From contig JAIVHN010000070.1 in the NCBI GenBank assembly GCA_020201015.1, positions 1-6,302 on the forward strand: a DNA stretch of 6,302 bases, in the 5' to 3' direction. A model generated the notes under the pieces. That model saw only the letters and a program-made list of their open reading frames with translations. It was not told where the DNA came from and ran no database searches. The DNA comes from Spirochaeta sp. Its GTDB lineage: Bacteria > Spirochaetota > Spirochaetia > DSM-27196 > SLAA01. Position 1 is the first letter of the stretch. Each line of letters begins with the position of its first letter. Shown piece by piece: positions 1 through 5,610 of this stretch. The position numbers and the translations under genes were made by a program.

Positions 1-537
1 GTTGGGAATATCTGTAATGCTTCGCCAGCGGCAGATGCAGTATGTGCTCTCTACGTTTTGGACGCCGAGGTTGAGATTCGGGGTAAAAAGGAGCCGCGGC
101 GCGTGCCGTTGCATGACTTTATCCAAGGCCCGGGCAAGACAATACTCAAGGATAACGAGCTGGTAACCGCGGTGTATTTGCCTGCCGGAACCGAGCCAAC
201 GGTGACAGCGTATCACAAGGTTGGCACCCGCCGAGCAAATGCGCTCTCCAAGCTCTCATTCTGCGGAGTTGCGACGCTGGAGTCGGGCAGCGTGGCACGC
301 GTGGCTATTGCTGTTGGGGCCGTGGCTCCAACGGTGGTGAGGTCGCGTGAGGTTGAGCAACTCATTACCGGTCTACGTCTGGACGATGTGGAGTCGGGTA
401 TGGCCGATATCATGGCTGGCTATGATGACCTCATAAAGCCAATTGACGACCAACGCTCAACGGCATTGTACAGAAAACAGACTGCCCATGGTCTCATTGA
501 GCGCTTCCTACGAAAAGAAATGAGAGGTGCATTATGA
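1..537 (+). CDS. Xanthine dehydrogenase-family FAD-binding (medium) subunit, 5'-truncated by window edge
   Basis: This is the C-terminal 178 residues of the flavin subunit of a molybdenum hydroxylase (xanthine dehydrogenase/CO dehydrogenase medium-subunit family), which carries electrons from the molybdopterin subunit through FeS centres to FAD in the cytoplasm. Frame 1 is open from the first base. It begins with VGNICNASPAAD, the second FAD-binding motif of this family (usually GGNI.NASP.AD), so the real start lies before the window; the TTG at 58 is internal. The rest matches the CO_deh_flav_C domain, with YHKVGTRRANALSKLS near visible residues 70-86 and an alanine/valine-rich core (VAIAVGAVAPTVVRS) after it. 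Family members are about 270-300 residues, so roughly 110 are missing. The YHKVGTRRA..LSK form suggests the XdhB/YgfM side of the family rather than CO dehydrogenase, but the substrate cannot be assigned. The stop TGA at 535-537 overlaps a downstream ATG, and the acuI-like gene follows closely. Confidence 0.9.
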   Translation, partial: VGNICNASPAADAVCALYVLDAEVEIRGKKEPRRVPLHDFIQGPGKTILKDNELVTAVYLPAGTEPTVTAYHKVGTRRANALSKLSFCGVATLESGSVARVAIAVGAVAPTVVRSREVEQLITGLRLDDVESGMADIMAGYDDLIKPIDDQRSTALYRKQTAHGLIERFLRKEMRGAL

Positions 538-554
538 GCGGAGGTAGATCATGA
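534..554 (+). other. Seven-codon start-to-stop mini-ORF bridging the two genes
   Basis: ATG at 534-536 overlaps the stop of the flavin-subunit gene (ATGA). It encodes MSGGRS and ends at TGA 552-554, which overlaps the ATG of the reductase at 551 (again ATGA). GAGGTG at 524-529 could act as its ribosome binding site, and its own codons contain the GGAGG that serves the reductase. This is a plausible termination-reinitiation bridge or the relic of a former downstream gene start. It may be chance, and there is no evidence that the peptide has a function. Confidence 0.25.
540..544 (+). promoter_or_regulatory. Shine-Dalgarno of the YhdH/AcuI-like gene
   Basis: GGAGG lies six bases before the ATG at 551, which is ideal spacing and fixes that start. 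It lies just downstream of the flavin-subunit stop, consistent with both genes being on one mRNA. Confidence 0.75.
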
Positions 555-1597
555 GCCAAACTGATTCCCAATTTCGAGCGCTCCGGGTCTACAAGACCGA
601 GCAAGGCATGGAATGCCGCCTTGAGCAGTTCCCCGAGGCTGATCTGCCCGCACTGGCGGATGGTGAGGTTCGCATAGCCGTTGAGTACAGTTCACTCAAT
701 TATAAAGATGCGCTTTCGGCAAACGGTGCTCCCGGTGTGACCAAAAACTATCCGCATACTCCGGGGATCGATGCAGCCGGTGCGGTGCTTGCAAGCAGCG
801 ACCCGCGCTTTACCCCAGGCGATGCAGTCGTCGTTACCGGTTTCGATTTAGGCATGAACACTGCGGGCGGGCATGGTGAGTACATACGTGTCCCAGGTGA
901 CTGGGTCCAGCATCGACCCCCCGAGCTTTCCGCGCGGGATGCAATGATCTTTGGAACGGCCGGGTTCACCGCCGCTCTTTCACTCATGGCAGTAGAGTCT
1001 GGCGGCACCCAACCTGACGACGGCATGCTTGCTGTAAGTGGCGCCAGCGGCGGAGTAGGTTCCCTGAGTGTAGCGCTTGCCGATGAGGCTGGATGGCGGG
1101 TGAGTGCGGGCTCCGGAAAATCGAGTGCCGTCTATAGCCTGATTCAGATCGGCGCGGCCGAGGTAGTAGCACGTGAGGATTTTTCCAACGGCGCACAAAA
1201 GCCGTTGCTGCCAGCCCGGTTTGCTGGCGCAATAGACACGGTTGGTGGGGAGACGCTTGGCGCCCTCTGCAAGGCTTTGCTTCCTCGCGGTGTCGTTGCA
1301 GCTTGTGGGCTTGTGAGTGGTACCGATGTTCCGGTATCGGTCTTTCCCTTCATTCTCCGTGGGGTTTCAATACAGGGTATAGATTCACAGAGTTACCCTG
1401 CTGAGCTGCGTGCTGCTGTCTGGCAACGGCTTGCAAAGTCGGGAGTGCCGCGCCAGCTCCAAGAGGCCGGAATGGTGACCGAGATAACTCTTGAGGAGCT
1501 TGAGCCGTTCTTTGAGCACATTCTGGGGGCCAGGGTAAGCGGTCGGGTTATAGTCCGGGTGCTCGGGTCGCCTGAAGCGGCAGGTGACGAAGAGTAA
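551..1597 (+). CDS. acuI: YhdH/AcuI-type NADPH-dependent reductase (acrylyl-CoA reductase-like, MDR superfamily)
   Basis: A 348-residue, zinc-independent medium-chain dehydrogenase/reductase of the YhdH/YhfP (AcuI) quinone-oxidoreductase group. Characterised AcuI enzymes reduce acryloyl-CoA to propionyl-CoA with NADPH in the cytoplasm; that substrate is inferred here from family resemblance. Visible landmarks are YSSLNYKDAL at 46-55, PHTPGIDAAGAV at 68-79, GTAGFTAALS at 135-144, the nucleotide-binding loop SGASGGVG at 163-170, SGK at 188-190 at the second beta strand (a place where NADPH users carry basic residues), IDTVGG at 228-233 and GVSIQGIDS at 271-279. No structural or catalytic zinc ligand clusters are seen. 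Family members are about 325-330 residues; the excess is mainly a short acidic C-terminal tail (GSPEAAGDEE). A GGAGG sits six bases before the start. The gene is 13 bp after the molybdenum-hydroxylase subunit, probably cotranscribed, and ends 11 bp from a convergent gene. Confidence 0.85.
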   Translation: MSQTDSQFRALRVYKTEQGMECRLEQFPEADLPALADGEVRIAVEYSSLNYKDALSANGAPGVTKNYPHTPGIDAAGAVLASSDPRFTPGDAVVVTGFDLGMNTAGGHGEYIRVPGDWVQHRPPELSARDAMIFGTAGFTAALSLMAVESGGTQPDDGMLAVSGASGGVGSLSVALADEAGWRVSAGSGKSSAVYSLIQIGAAEVVAREDFSNGAQKPLLPARFAGAIDTVGGETLGALCKALLPRGVVAACGLVSGTDVPVSVFPFILRGVSIQGIDSQSYPAELRAAVWQRLAKSGVPRQLQEAGMVTEITLEELEPFFEHILGARVSGRVIVRVLGSPEAAGDEE

Positions 1598-1608
1598 GCG
1601 GCAGAGGA

Positions 1609-4600
1609 TTAGGTCCCGCCGTCACGGAAGTCGGGTTTGATGTCCAGAGCCTCTTCGTACTGTTCCTCACTTAGGCGGTTTCGTCGCACCATACTTGCCA
1701 AGTACTGCTCCTTGCGCTCCAGCCACCACGCAAATACCTCGCCGTGTTCAAACTGTTGATGATATCGTTTAGGGCTTGGGAGAATACTGGCTAGCCAGAC
1801 CGCTTCGGTGACATCGAGCTCGTTAGGGGTCTTCTCAAAGTAGTGCTGCGTCGCTTCATAGATGCCAAACACTTCCGGGCCAAACTCAACAATGTTCAGG
1901 TATAACTCCAGCATGCGCTCTTTCGGGAGCTCCATTACTTCCTCGACGAGAAAGACTAAAAATGCTTCCTGGAACTTGCGTGCTGCAACGCGGTCATGGT
2001 TCAGATACAGGTTCTTCATAAGCTGCATGCTTATGGTACTGGCACCCGCGACAACCCGGCCTTCCGCTATATTAAGCTCAAATGCCCGTTTTAGTGCAGG
2101 CCAGTCAAAACCGTGGTGGGCAAAAAACCAGCTGTCCTCGCCCGACAATACAGCGCGCGGAATCCAGTGCGCCATCTCTTCAAGTCTGACGTACGGGGTA
2201 GCAGCTGAGGAGGTGGGCTGGGGGCGGCCTGATGGCTGGTGCTCCGCTTTCGGAGACTCGGGCAGATGCTCGAACCATGCGGCCCGGCGGGGTTCCTGCT
2301 TAACCTCCTGCGGTGTCATACCGGAGTTCGTACGCATCCATTCATTTGATACAGGCTGCATAGCCGGAATCGTGATCTGCGTTGTGTACCCAAGCACCGG
2401 GTCTACAATAGCGTGCTCAAAACTATCGGCAAGCTTGAATACGTTTACGGCGTCCGGGAGATAGACAACATTGAAGTCCGGCGCTTCAAACACAGAGATC
2501 CACTCCATGCGAGAGAGACGTTCAAGTGGCACTTCCAGCTCGAACTCTCCGCTGAGTGTGCCGCCGAGGAGTGTCCCGGTGAATGGACCCAGTATCGGGG
2601 CCGGGATAAGATCGAGCATCATCTGCAGCTCGGTTTCCGGGAGTCGTAGGGTTGCCTCAGCACGTGCGGGTAAGCCGTCGTTCTCAAATATGCCGCGAAG
2701 CCCCGGGCGAAACTCCATATCCACATCGCCTATACGGAGGGTTCCTTCCTTAACCAGAATCTCTCCGTGTGTGTGACTGAGATCCGGCGTGTCCACGTAG
2801 GTCTGGAGCATCTTCGCCTTTGGTAAGAAAGCCTCATGGTCGTAGCTTGCATGAAAGTCGTAGGACATGTCGTTTATGCGAAAGGACTCATCCGCAAGGA
2901 ATGGTAGGTTCAGTTCTGCTCTTTGGAGTAGGGCCTGTCCGGCGTAAAGGGAGCCCGTGTCGCCTTGCTGGGGAATCCGAGCAAGCTTCGCTTTGAATGA
3001 GCCTTTCCGAACTCGGTCAACCACGTTGGACCCAAATAGTTGGGAAATGGCGGTCAGGTTTGGAAGATCAATGTTCAGGTCGATATCGGGCGGTTGCCCA
3101 CCTTCCTGGACGAAATCAATGTCCCAGCTGCCGTCAGTGCTTCCGTTGTGAGACGTGCCCCGCCCATTGGAAAGGACGCGCCCGGCACTTTGTAGTTGCG
3201 TGCCATCTGAGTCCCGACGGAAGCTAAGGTTAACCTCACTGAGGTGAATCAGAGAGCTGAGACGGGCATTTCTCAGGCTACGGGAATCGTCTACCTCAAG
3301 CTCGGCGTCACTAACCCTCAGCCGCGGCACGGCAGCTACACGTTGCACAATGCGGGAGAGGTCTTGGCTGCTGGACTTGGTTTCGGCCTCCGGCTGCACT
3401 ATAGCGGATTCCGCGGGCATCGTAGCGGCCTCGCCGTCAAGCGCGGCACCGGCGTCAAGCGCGGCCTTGCCGTCAAGCGTGGCACCGGCGCTCGGTATGC
3501 GGTAGCGACCTTGCGAATCAATACTTAGGCGCAGGCTTGGTTGCGACAGCTCAACTGAGGTGAGCATTTCAAGCGCCCAGTCAATAGACCATGCGCGACT
3601 CCGGTCAAGCCCGGCTACGGTTGAGTTCGTAGGCCAGCCTTCCAGACTGTCCGCGGCAGCGGAAAAGGTTTTATTCATGGCGAGGGAGACTCTCAGCTTG
3701 GGCACCTCAAAAAAGGGTGCAGTGGGCCGGTTCCCGCTAGCATCTGCAGCGCTCCTCGTTCGAGTAGCCAGGGCCACATCGTAGAGCTCTATATCCCCCG
3801 CGCCACTGAGTAGTGCGCCGGACATTTCTACGTGCAGAGCGGGTAGCCCACCGGCTCCAGGCCCAATGTGTAGGGTTGCTCGCGGGGTGAACTGCACCGT
3901 GCCAGCGGTGTCTGCTGGGCCGCCACCCAGGACGAACTCAAAGGCGAGAGCCTCAGGCAGTTCTATCTGTGATAGTGCGTTTTGCGGCATCCGTGGGGTG
4001 TCGTGCTGCCCCTGCCGCAGGTTGTGCTGCCGACGTGAACCGAACCAAAAAGAGCCCGCAACTCGGTCTGCTCCGAGCACAAGCTCCTCGGCGCGGAGTC
4101 CGTCCCACGGAAACACCGACACCTCGTTCTCGGAGCTAAAGGACACAGTGAGTTCTCCCACGGTGAGTGTCGGTACTTTGTTATTGCCGAGCAATCTGAG
4201 ACCTCGTGAGATATAGAGACTGATGTCGCCATGTTCTGTGCCGCCTGCTGCGCGCGGGCCCTCAGTAAAAATGCCCGCTTGATGTAGCGTAGGCTTGTCC
4301 GCGATACTTGGTTGAGGAACGGGTAAGCCTATACCGGTTGTGCTCTCATGCACATGGAGTACACTTGACTCGACTTCCAAAGCGCGTATAGAAGCCCGTG
4401 GGTTTAACCAGACACTGGGTCCGGCGCTCACATGCAGCAAATCTATCTCAAGGTAGTGGCCGTTTGTGCGGTCGCGGGCAACAATATCCAGCAGTTGAAT
4501 CTCATAACCGCCTACATGGCGCACGTCCCTTATGCTGAGCTCAAGGCCGTAGGTCTGAGCCGCTATATCGAGCCGAGACGTGATCACGCGATTGACGACA

Positions 4601-4719
4601 TGCGGTACCAGGTGAAAATATGCTAGAAAAGCTGCAGACGAAAGTGCTCCGGTAAAGAGAATAATGAGTGCGCTAATAACTGCGCCGCGTTTATATGTGT
4701 AGGTATGGCGGTATATCAT
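1609..4719 (-). CDS. Membrane-anchored AsmA/DUF748-like protein with C-terminal GT51 peptidoglycan transglycosylase domain
   Basis: A 1036-residue protein. Residues 1-12 are basic, 13-34 form one hydrophobic segment (N-in anchor), and about 40-780 are beta-rich sequence with AsmA/DUF748-like character, periplasmic by inference. A Pro-rich linker spans about 805-842. Residues 843-990 are a GT51 domain, which polymerises lipid II into glycan strands. Its motifs are complete: EDSWFFAHHGFDW (861-873, catalytic Glu861), GASTISMQ (892-899, for the usual GGSTITQQ), RKFQE (914-918, Glu918) and ERMLELYLN (934-942), then GIYEATQHYF. There is no transpeptidase domain, so it resembles a monofunctional MtgA-type enzyme (normally about 240 residues) on a very long stalk. 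Similar long proteins occur in Myxococcota, from memory. The start is supported by the anchor and an upstream promoter, though no Shine-Dalgarno is visible. An 18-bp tandem repeat encodes residues about 412-432. It lies downstream of, and in the same direction as, an RlpA-like gene 75 bp away. Confidence 0.85.
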   Translation of the reverse strand: MIYRHTYTYKRGAVISALIILFTGALSSAAFLAYFHLVPHVVNRVITSRLDIAAQTYGLELSIRDVRHVGGYEIQLLDIVARDRTNGHYLEIDLLHVSAGPSVWLNPRASIRALEVESSVLHVHESTTGIGLPVPQPSIADKPTLHQAGIFTEGPRAAGGTEHGDISLYISRGLRLLGNNKVPTLTVGELTVSFSSENEVSVFPWDGLRAEELVLGADRVAGSFWFGSRRQHNLRQGQHDTPRMPQNALSQIELPEALAFEFVLGGGPADTAGTVQFTPRATLHIGPGAGGLPALHVEMSGALLSGAGDIELYDVALATRTRSAADASGNRPTAPFFEVPKLRVSLAMNKTFSAAADSLEGWPTNSTVAGLDRSRAWSIDWALEMLTSVELSQPSLRLSIDSQGRYRIPSAGATLDGKAALDAGAALDGEAATMPAESAIVQPEAETKSSSQDLSRIVQRVAAVPRLRVSDAELEVDDSRSLRNARLSSLIHLSEVNLSFRRDSDGTQLQSAGRVLSNGRGTSHNGSTDGSWDIDFVQEGGQPPDIDLNIDLPNLTAISQLFGSNVVDRVRKGSFKAKLARIPQQGDTGSLYAGQALLQRAELNLPFLADESFRINDMSYDFHASYDHEAFLPKAKMLQTYVDTPDLSHTHGEILVKEGTLRIGDVDMEFRPGLRGIFENDGLPARAEATLRLPETELQMMLDLIPAPILGPFTGTLLGGTLSGEFELEVPLERLSRMEWISVFEAPDFNVVYLPDAVNVFKLADSFEHAIVDPVLGYTTQITIPAMQPVSNEWMRTNSGMTPQEVKQEPRRAAWFEHLPESPKAEHQPSGRPQPTSSAATPYVRLEEMAHWIPRAVLSGEDSWFFAHHGFDWPALKRAFELNIAEGRVVAGASTISMQLMKNLYLNHDRVAARKFQEAFLVFLVEEVMELPKERMLELYLNIVEFGPEVFGIYEATQHYFEKTPNELDVTEAVWLASILPSPKRYHQQFEHGEVFAWWLERKEQYLASMVRRNRLSEEQYEEALDIKPDFRDGGT
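3431..3490. repeat. 18-bp tandem repeat, about three copies, inside the GT51 gene
   Basis: The plus-strand core GTCAAGCGCGGC occurs at 3436, 3454 and 3472 (the third copy has one C-to-T change), an exact 18-bp period with flanks partly conserved. On the coding strand this is an in-frame hexapeptide repeat, ATLDGK-AALDAG-AALDGE, in an Ala-rich linker between beta-rich parts of the AsmA-like region. Because the period is a multiple of three, copy-number change would keep the frame. Confidence 0.85.
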
Positions 4720-4724
4720 GACAT
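4716..4724 (-). promoter_or_regulatory. Two-codon upstream start-stop element (ATG TCA TGA) at the GT51 gene start
   Basis: On the minus strand an ATG five bases before the annotated start is followed by TCA and then TGA, and that TGA overlaps the gene's own ATG (4717-4719) as ATGA. With no Shine-Dalgarno in view, the doublet may influence initiation. It may equally be chance, since TCATGA is only six bases. Confidence 0.25.
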
Positions 4725-4748
4725 GTGTGCGCCCGGCCGCAAGAGTTA

Positions 4749-4777
4749 AGTATAGCGGACCTTGGCGCAGCTGTCCA
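4749..4777 (-). promoter_or_regulatory. Sigma70-type promoter for the AsmA-GT51 gene
   Basis: Reading the minus strand, TGGACA (4777-4772, five of six to the -35 consensus), a 17-bp spacer and TATACT (4754-4749, five of six to the -10 consensus). The predicted transcript start is near 4742, giving a leader of about 23 bases. It lies in the 75-bp gap after the RlpA-like gene, so the GT51 gene need not depend on read-through. Confidence 0.65.
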
Positions 4778-4794
4778 GTGTGATACGGGTTTGC

Positions 4795-5493
4795 CTATCG
4801 GCGGCGCACCAACACGTTTGCGTAGCCGAGTTGTGTGAGGTCTGCACGGAGATTGTCGATATCGTCCAGCAGTACCCCTTGAATCACTACTCGGTGTACC
4901 GCTGGTTCGGCGGGGCTTTCAATTGCTGCCTCAAGCCCTGCTTCTCGGAGCTTGTCTCGCAGCCGACTGGCGCTGCTCCGGCTGCCGAACGAGGCAACTT
5001 GAATAGTGTGAAACTGATGGTTGCTTGGCACATACATGACCTCAAGCCGTACCAAGGCAACGCCGTCACCGGTCATGCCAATGGCGTCTGCTCCGGCTCG
5101 TGAGAGGTCTATAATACGGGTATCTACAAAAGGGCCTCGGTCATTTATCCGCACGACTACCGAGCTCGAGTTTCGCGGATTATGAACGCGCACCAAGGTA
5201 CCAAAGGGCAGCGTACGATGCGCGGCCGTGAGCTCATTTGTGTCAAAGACCTCTCCGTTGGCAGTCTGACGGCCCTGAAATTTGCCACCGTACCAGGACG
5301 CCATGCCCTCAAGGTCAATGCCCAGTTCCTCGTCACGTGCAATTGGGGTCGATGTCGGAGGATCGGTGGCTGCAGTCTCTATGCTCGGTAGCGGTAATCC
5401 TGGTGTAGGTACCTCGGCGCTGCGAGAGTCCTCACGCGCGTCTGCTGCTTGGGCGTCTACTGCTTGGGCCACCGCACGCTGGGCCCGCGACAT
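4795..5493 (-). CDS. rlpA: RlpA-like septal lytic transglycosylase (DPBB + SPOR), no visible signal peptide
   Basis: A 232-residue protein. Residues 1-60 are low-complexity and Ala/Pro/Asp-rich. Residues 61-152 are a double-psi beta-barrel of the RlpA family (GMASWYGGKFQGRQTANGE.FD, AHRTLPFGTLVRV, VVVRINDRGPF, IIDLSRAGADAIGM). Residues 160-231 are a SPOR domain (FHTIQVASFGS..SASRLRDKL ... YANVLV), which in known proteins binds glycan strands stripped of peptides at the division site. Glu81, His92 and Asp118 match the residues needed for lytic activity in Pseudomonas RlpA, so catalysis is plausible. Family members are normally lipoproteins or carry a signal peptide. Here the N-terminus MSRAQRAVAQAVDAQ has no hydrophobic stretch or lipobox, and an in-frame TGA two codons before the ATG excludes extension. 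AAGGTG just upstream supports this start. A possible -10 (TATAAC, 5529-5524) has no convincing -35. The gene precedes the GT51 gene in a cell-wall pair. Confidence 0.85.
   Translation of the reverse strand: MSRAQRAVAQAVDAQAADAREDSRSAEVPTPGLPLPSIETAATDPPTSTPIARDEELGIDLEGMASWYGGKFQGRQTANGEVFDTNELTAAHRTLPFGTLVRVHNPRNSSSVVVRINDRGPFVDTRIIDLSRAGADAIGMTGDGVALVRLEVMYVPSNHQFHTIQVASFGSRSSASRLRDKLREAGLEAAIESPAEPAVHRVVIQGVLLDDIDNLRADLTQLGYANVLVRRR
5440..5469. repeat. 15-bp tandem duplication at the 5' end of the RlpA-like gene
   Basis: GTCTGCTGCTTGGGC (5440-5454) is followed directly by GTCTACTGCTTGGGC (5455-5469), with one mismatch. On the coding strand it gives the five-residue repeat AQAVD-AQAAD at residues 9-18, in the low-complexity segment where a signal peptide would be expected. 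Frame is kept. Confidence 0.8.
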
Positions 5494-5497
5494 ATTT

Positions 5498-5503
5498 CAC
5501 CTT
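5498..5503 (-). promoter_or_regulatory. Shine-Dalgarno of the RlpA-like gene
   Basis: AAGGTG on the minus strand lies four bases before the ATG at 5493-5491. It matters because it supports a start that leaves the protein without a signal peptide. Confidence 0.65.
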
Positions 5504-5575
5504 ATCGGCGAAAGCTTCCGCCAGTTATAGCCTTACTGTTCCTTAAGCGGTACACTCCAAGCGGTCAGGATAGGC

Positions 5576-5604
5576 TTGACCTGCGCGGCAACGGGGCGCA
5601 TCAT
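5576..5604 (+). promoter_or_regulatory. Candidate promoter of the MNT-HEPN pair, possibly giving a leaderless mRNA
   Basis: TTGACC (5576-5581, five of six to the -35 consensus), a 17-bp spacer and CATCAT (5599-5604, four of six to the -10 consensus). Transcription would begin about seven bases later, at or next to the A of the MNT ATG at 5611. No Shine-Dalgarno is placed properly before that ATG, which fits leaderless translation. Confidence 0.35.
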
Positions 5605-5610
5605 AGCTAC

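Larger units (their letters stand above)
5494..5610. other. Divergent intergenic region between the RlpA-like and MNT genes
   Basis: These 117 bp carry the control elements of both divergent genes. On the minus strand, AAGGTG (5503-5498) and TATAAC (5529-5524) serve the RlpA-like gene. On the plus strand, a candidate promoter at 5576-5604 serves the MNT gene. Between them AAGCGGT occurs twice in the same orientation (5545-5551 and 5559-5565, 14 bp apart), the first next to a CTTAAG palindrome. No terminator or RNA gene is visible. Confidence 0.5.

Noticed and set aside
58..60. TTG at 58 as the start of the flavin-subunit gene
   Set aside because: The same frame is open upstream to base 1 and encodes the conserved FAD-binding motif NICNASPAAD, so the TTG is an internal leucine codon.
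1568..1587. Hairpin TCGCCTG / CAGGTGA with a six-base loop at the end of the reductase gene, near the convergent junction
   Set aside because: It has a G-U pair, lies inside the coding region and is not followed by a T-rich run, so it is not supported as an intrinsic terminator. No other terminator is visible in the 11-bp gap.
1862..2464. Open plus-strand frame of 200 codons opposite the GT51 gene
   Set aside because: It lies antisense to a strongly supported conserved domain, has Ser/Arg-rich composition without recognisable motifs and no Shine-Dalgarno. It is a shadow of the minus-strand codon pattern.
3244..3528. Plus-strand frame encoding a VKRGTG-VKRGLA-VKRGTG repeat protein
   Set aside because: The apparent peptide repeats are the antisense reading of the 18-bp tandem repeat in the GT51 gene; there is no independent coding evidence.
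4762..5103. Plus-strand frame of 113 codons across the GT51/RlpA gap and the SPOR domain
   Set aside because: It is antisense to the conserved DPBB-SPOR coding region, with no family resemblance and an unsupported start.
5449..5610. N-terminal extension of the MNT protein to an upstream ATG at 5449
   Set aside because: The extra 54 residues would overlap the RlpA-like gene and both promoters, and they have no MNT-family similarity; the ATG at 5611 gives the usual family length.
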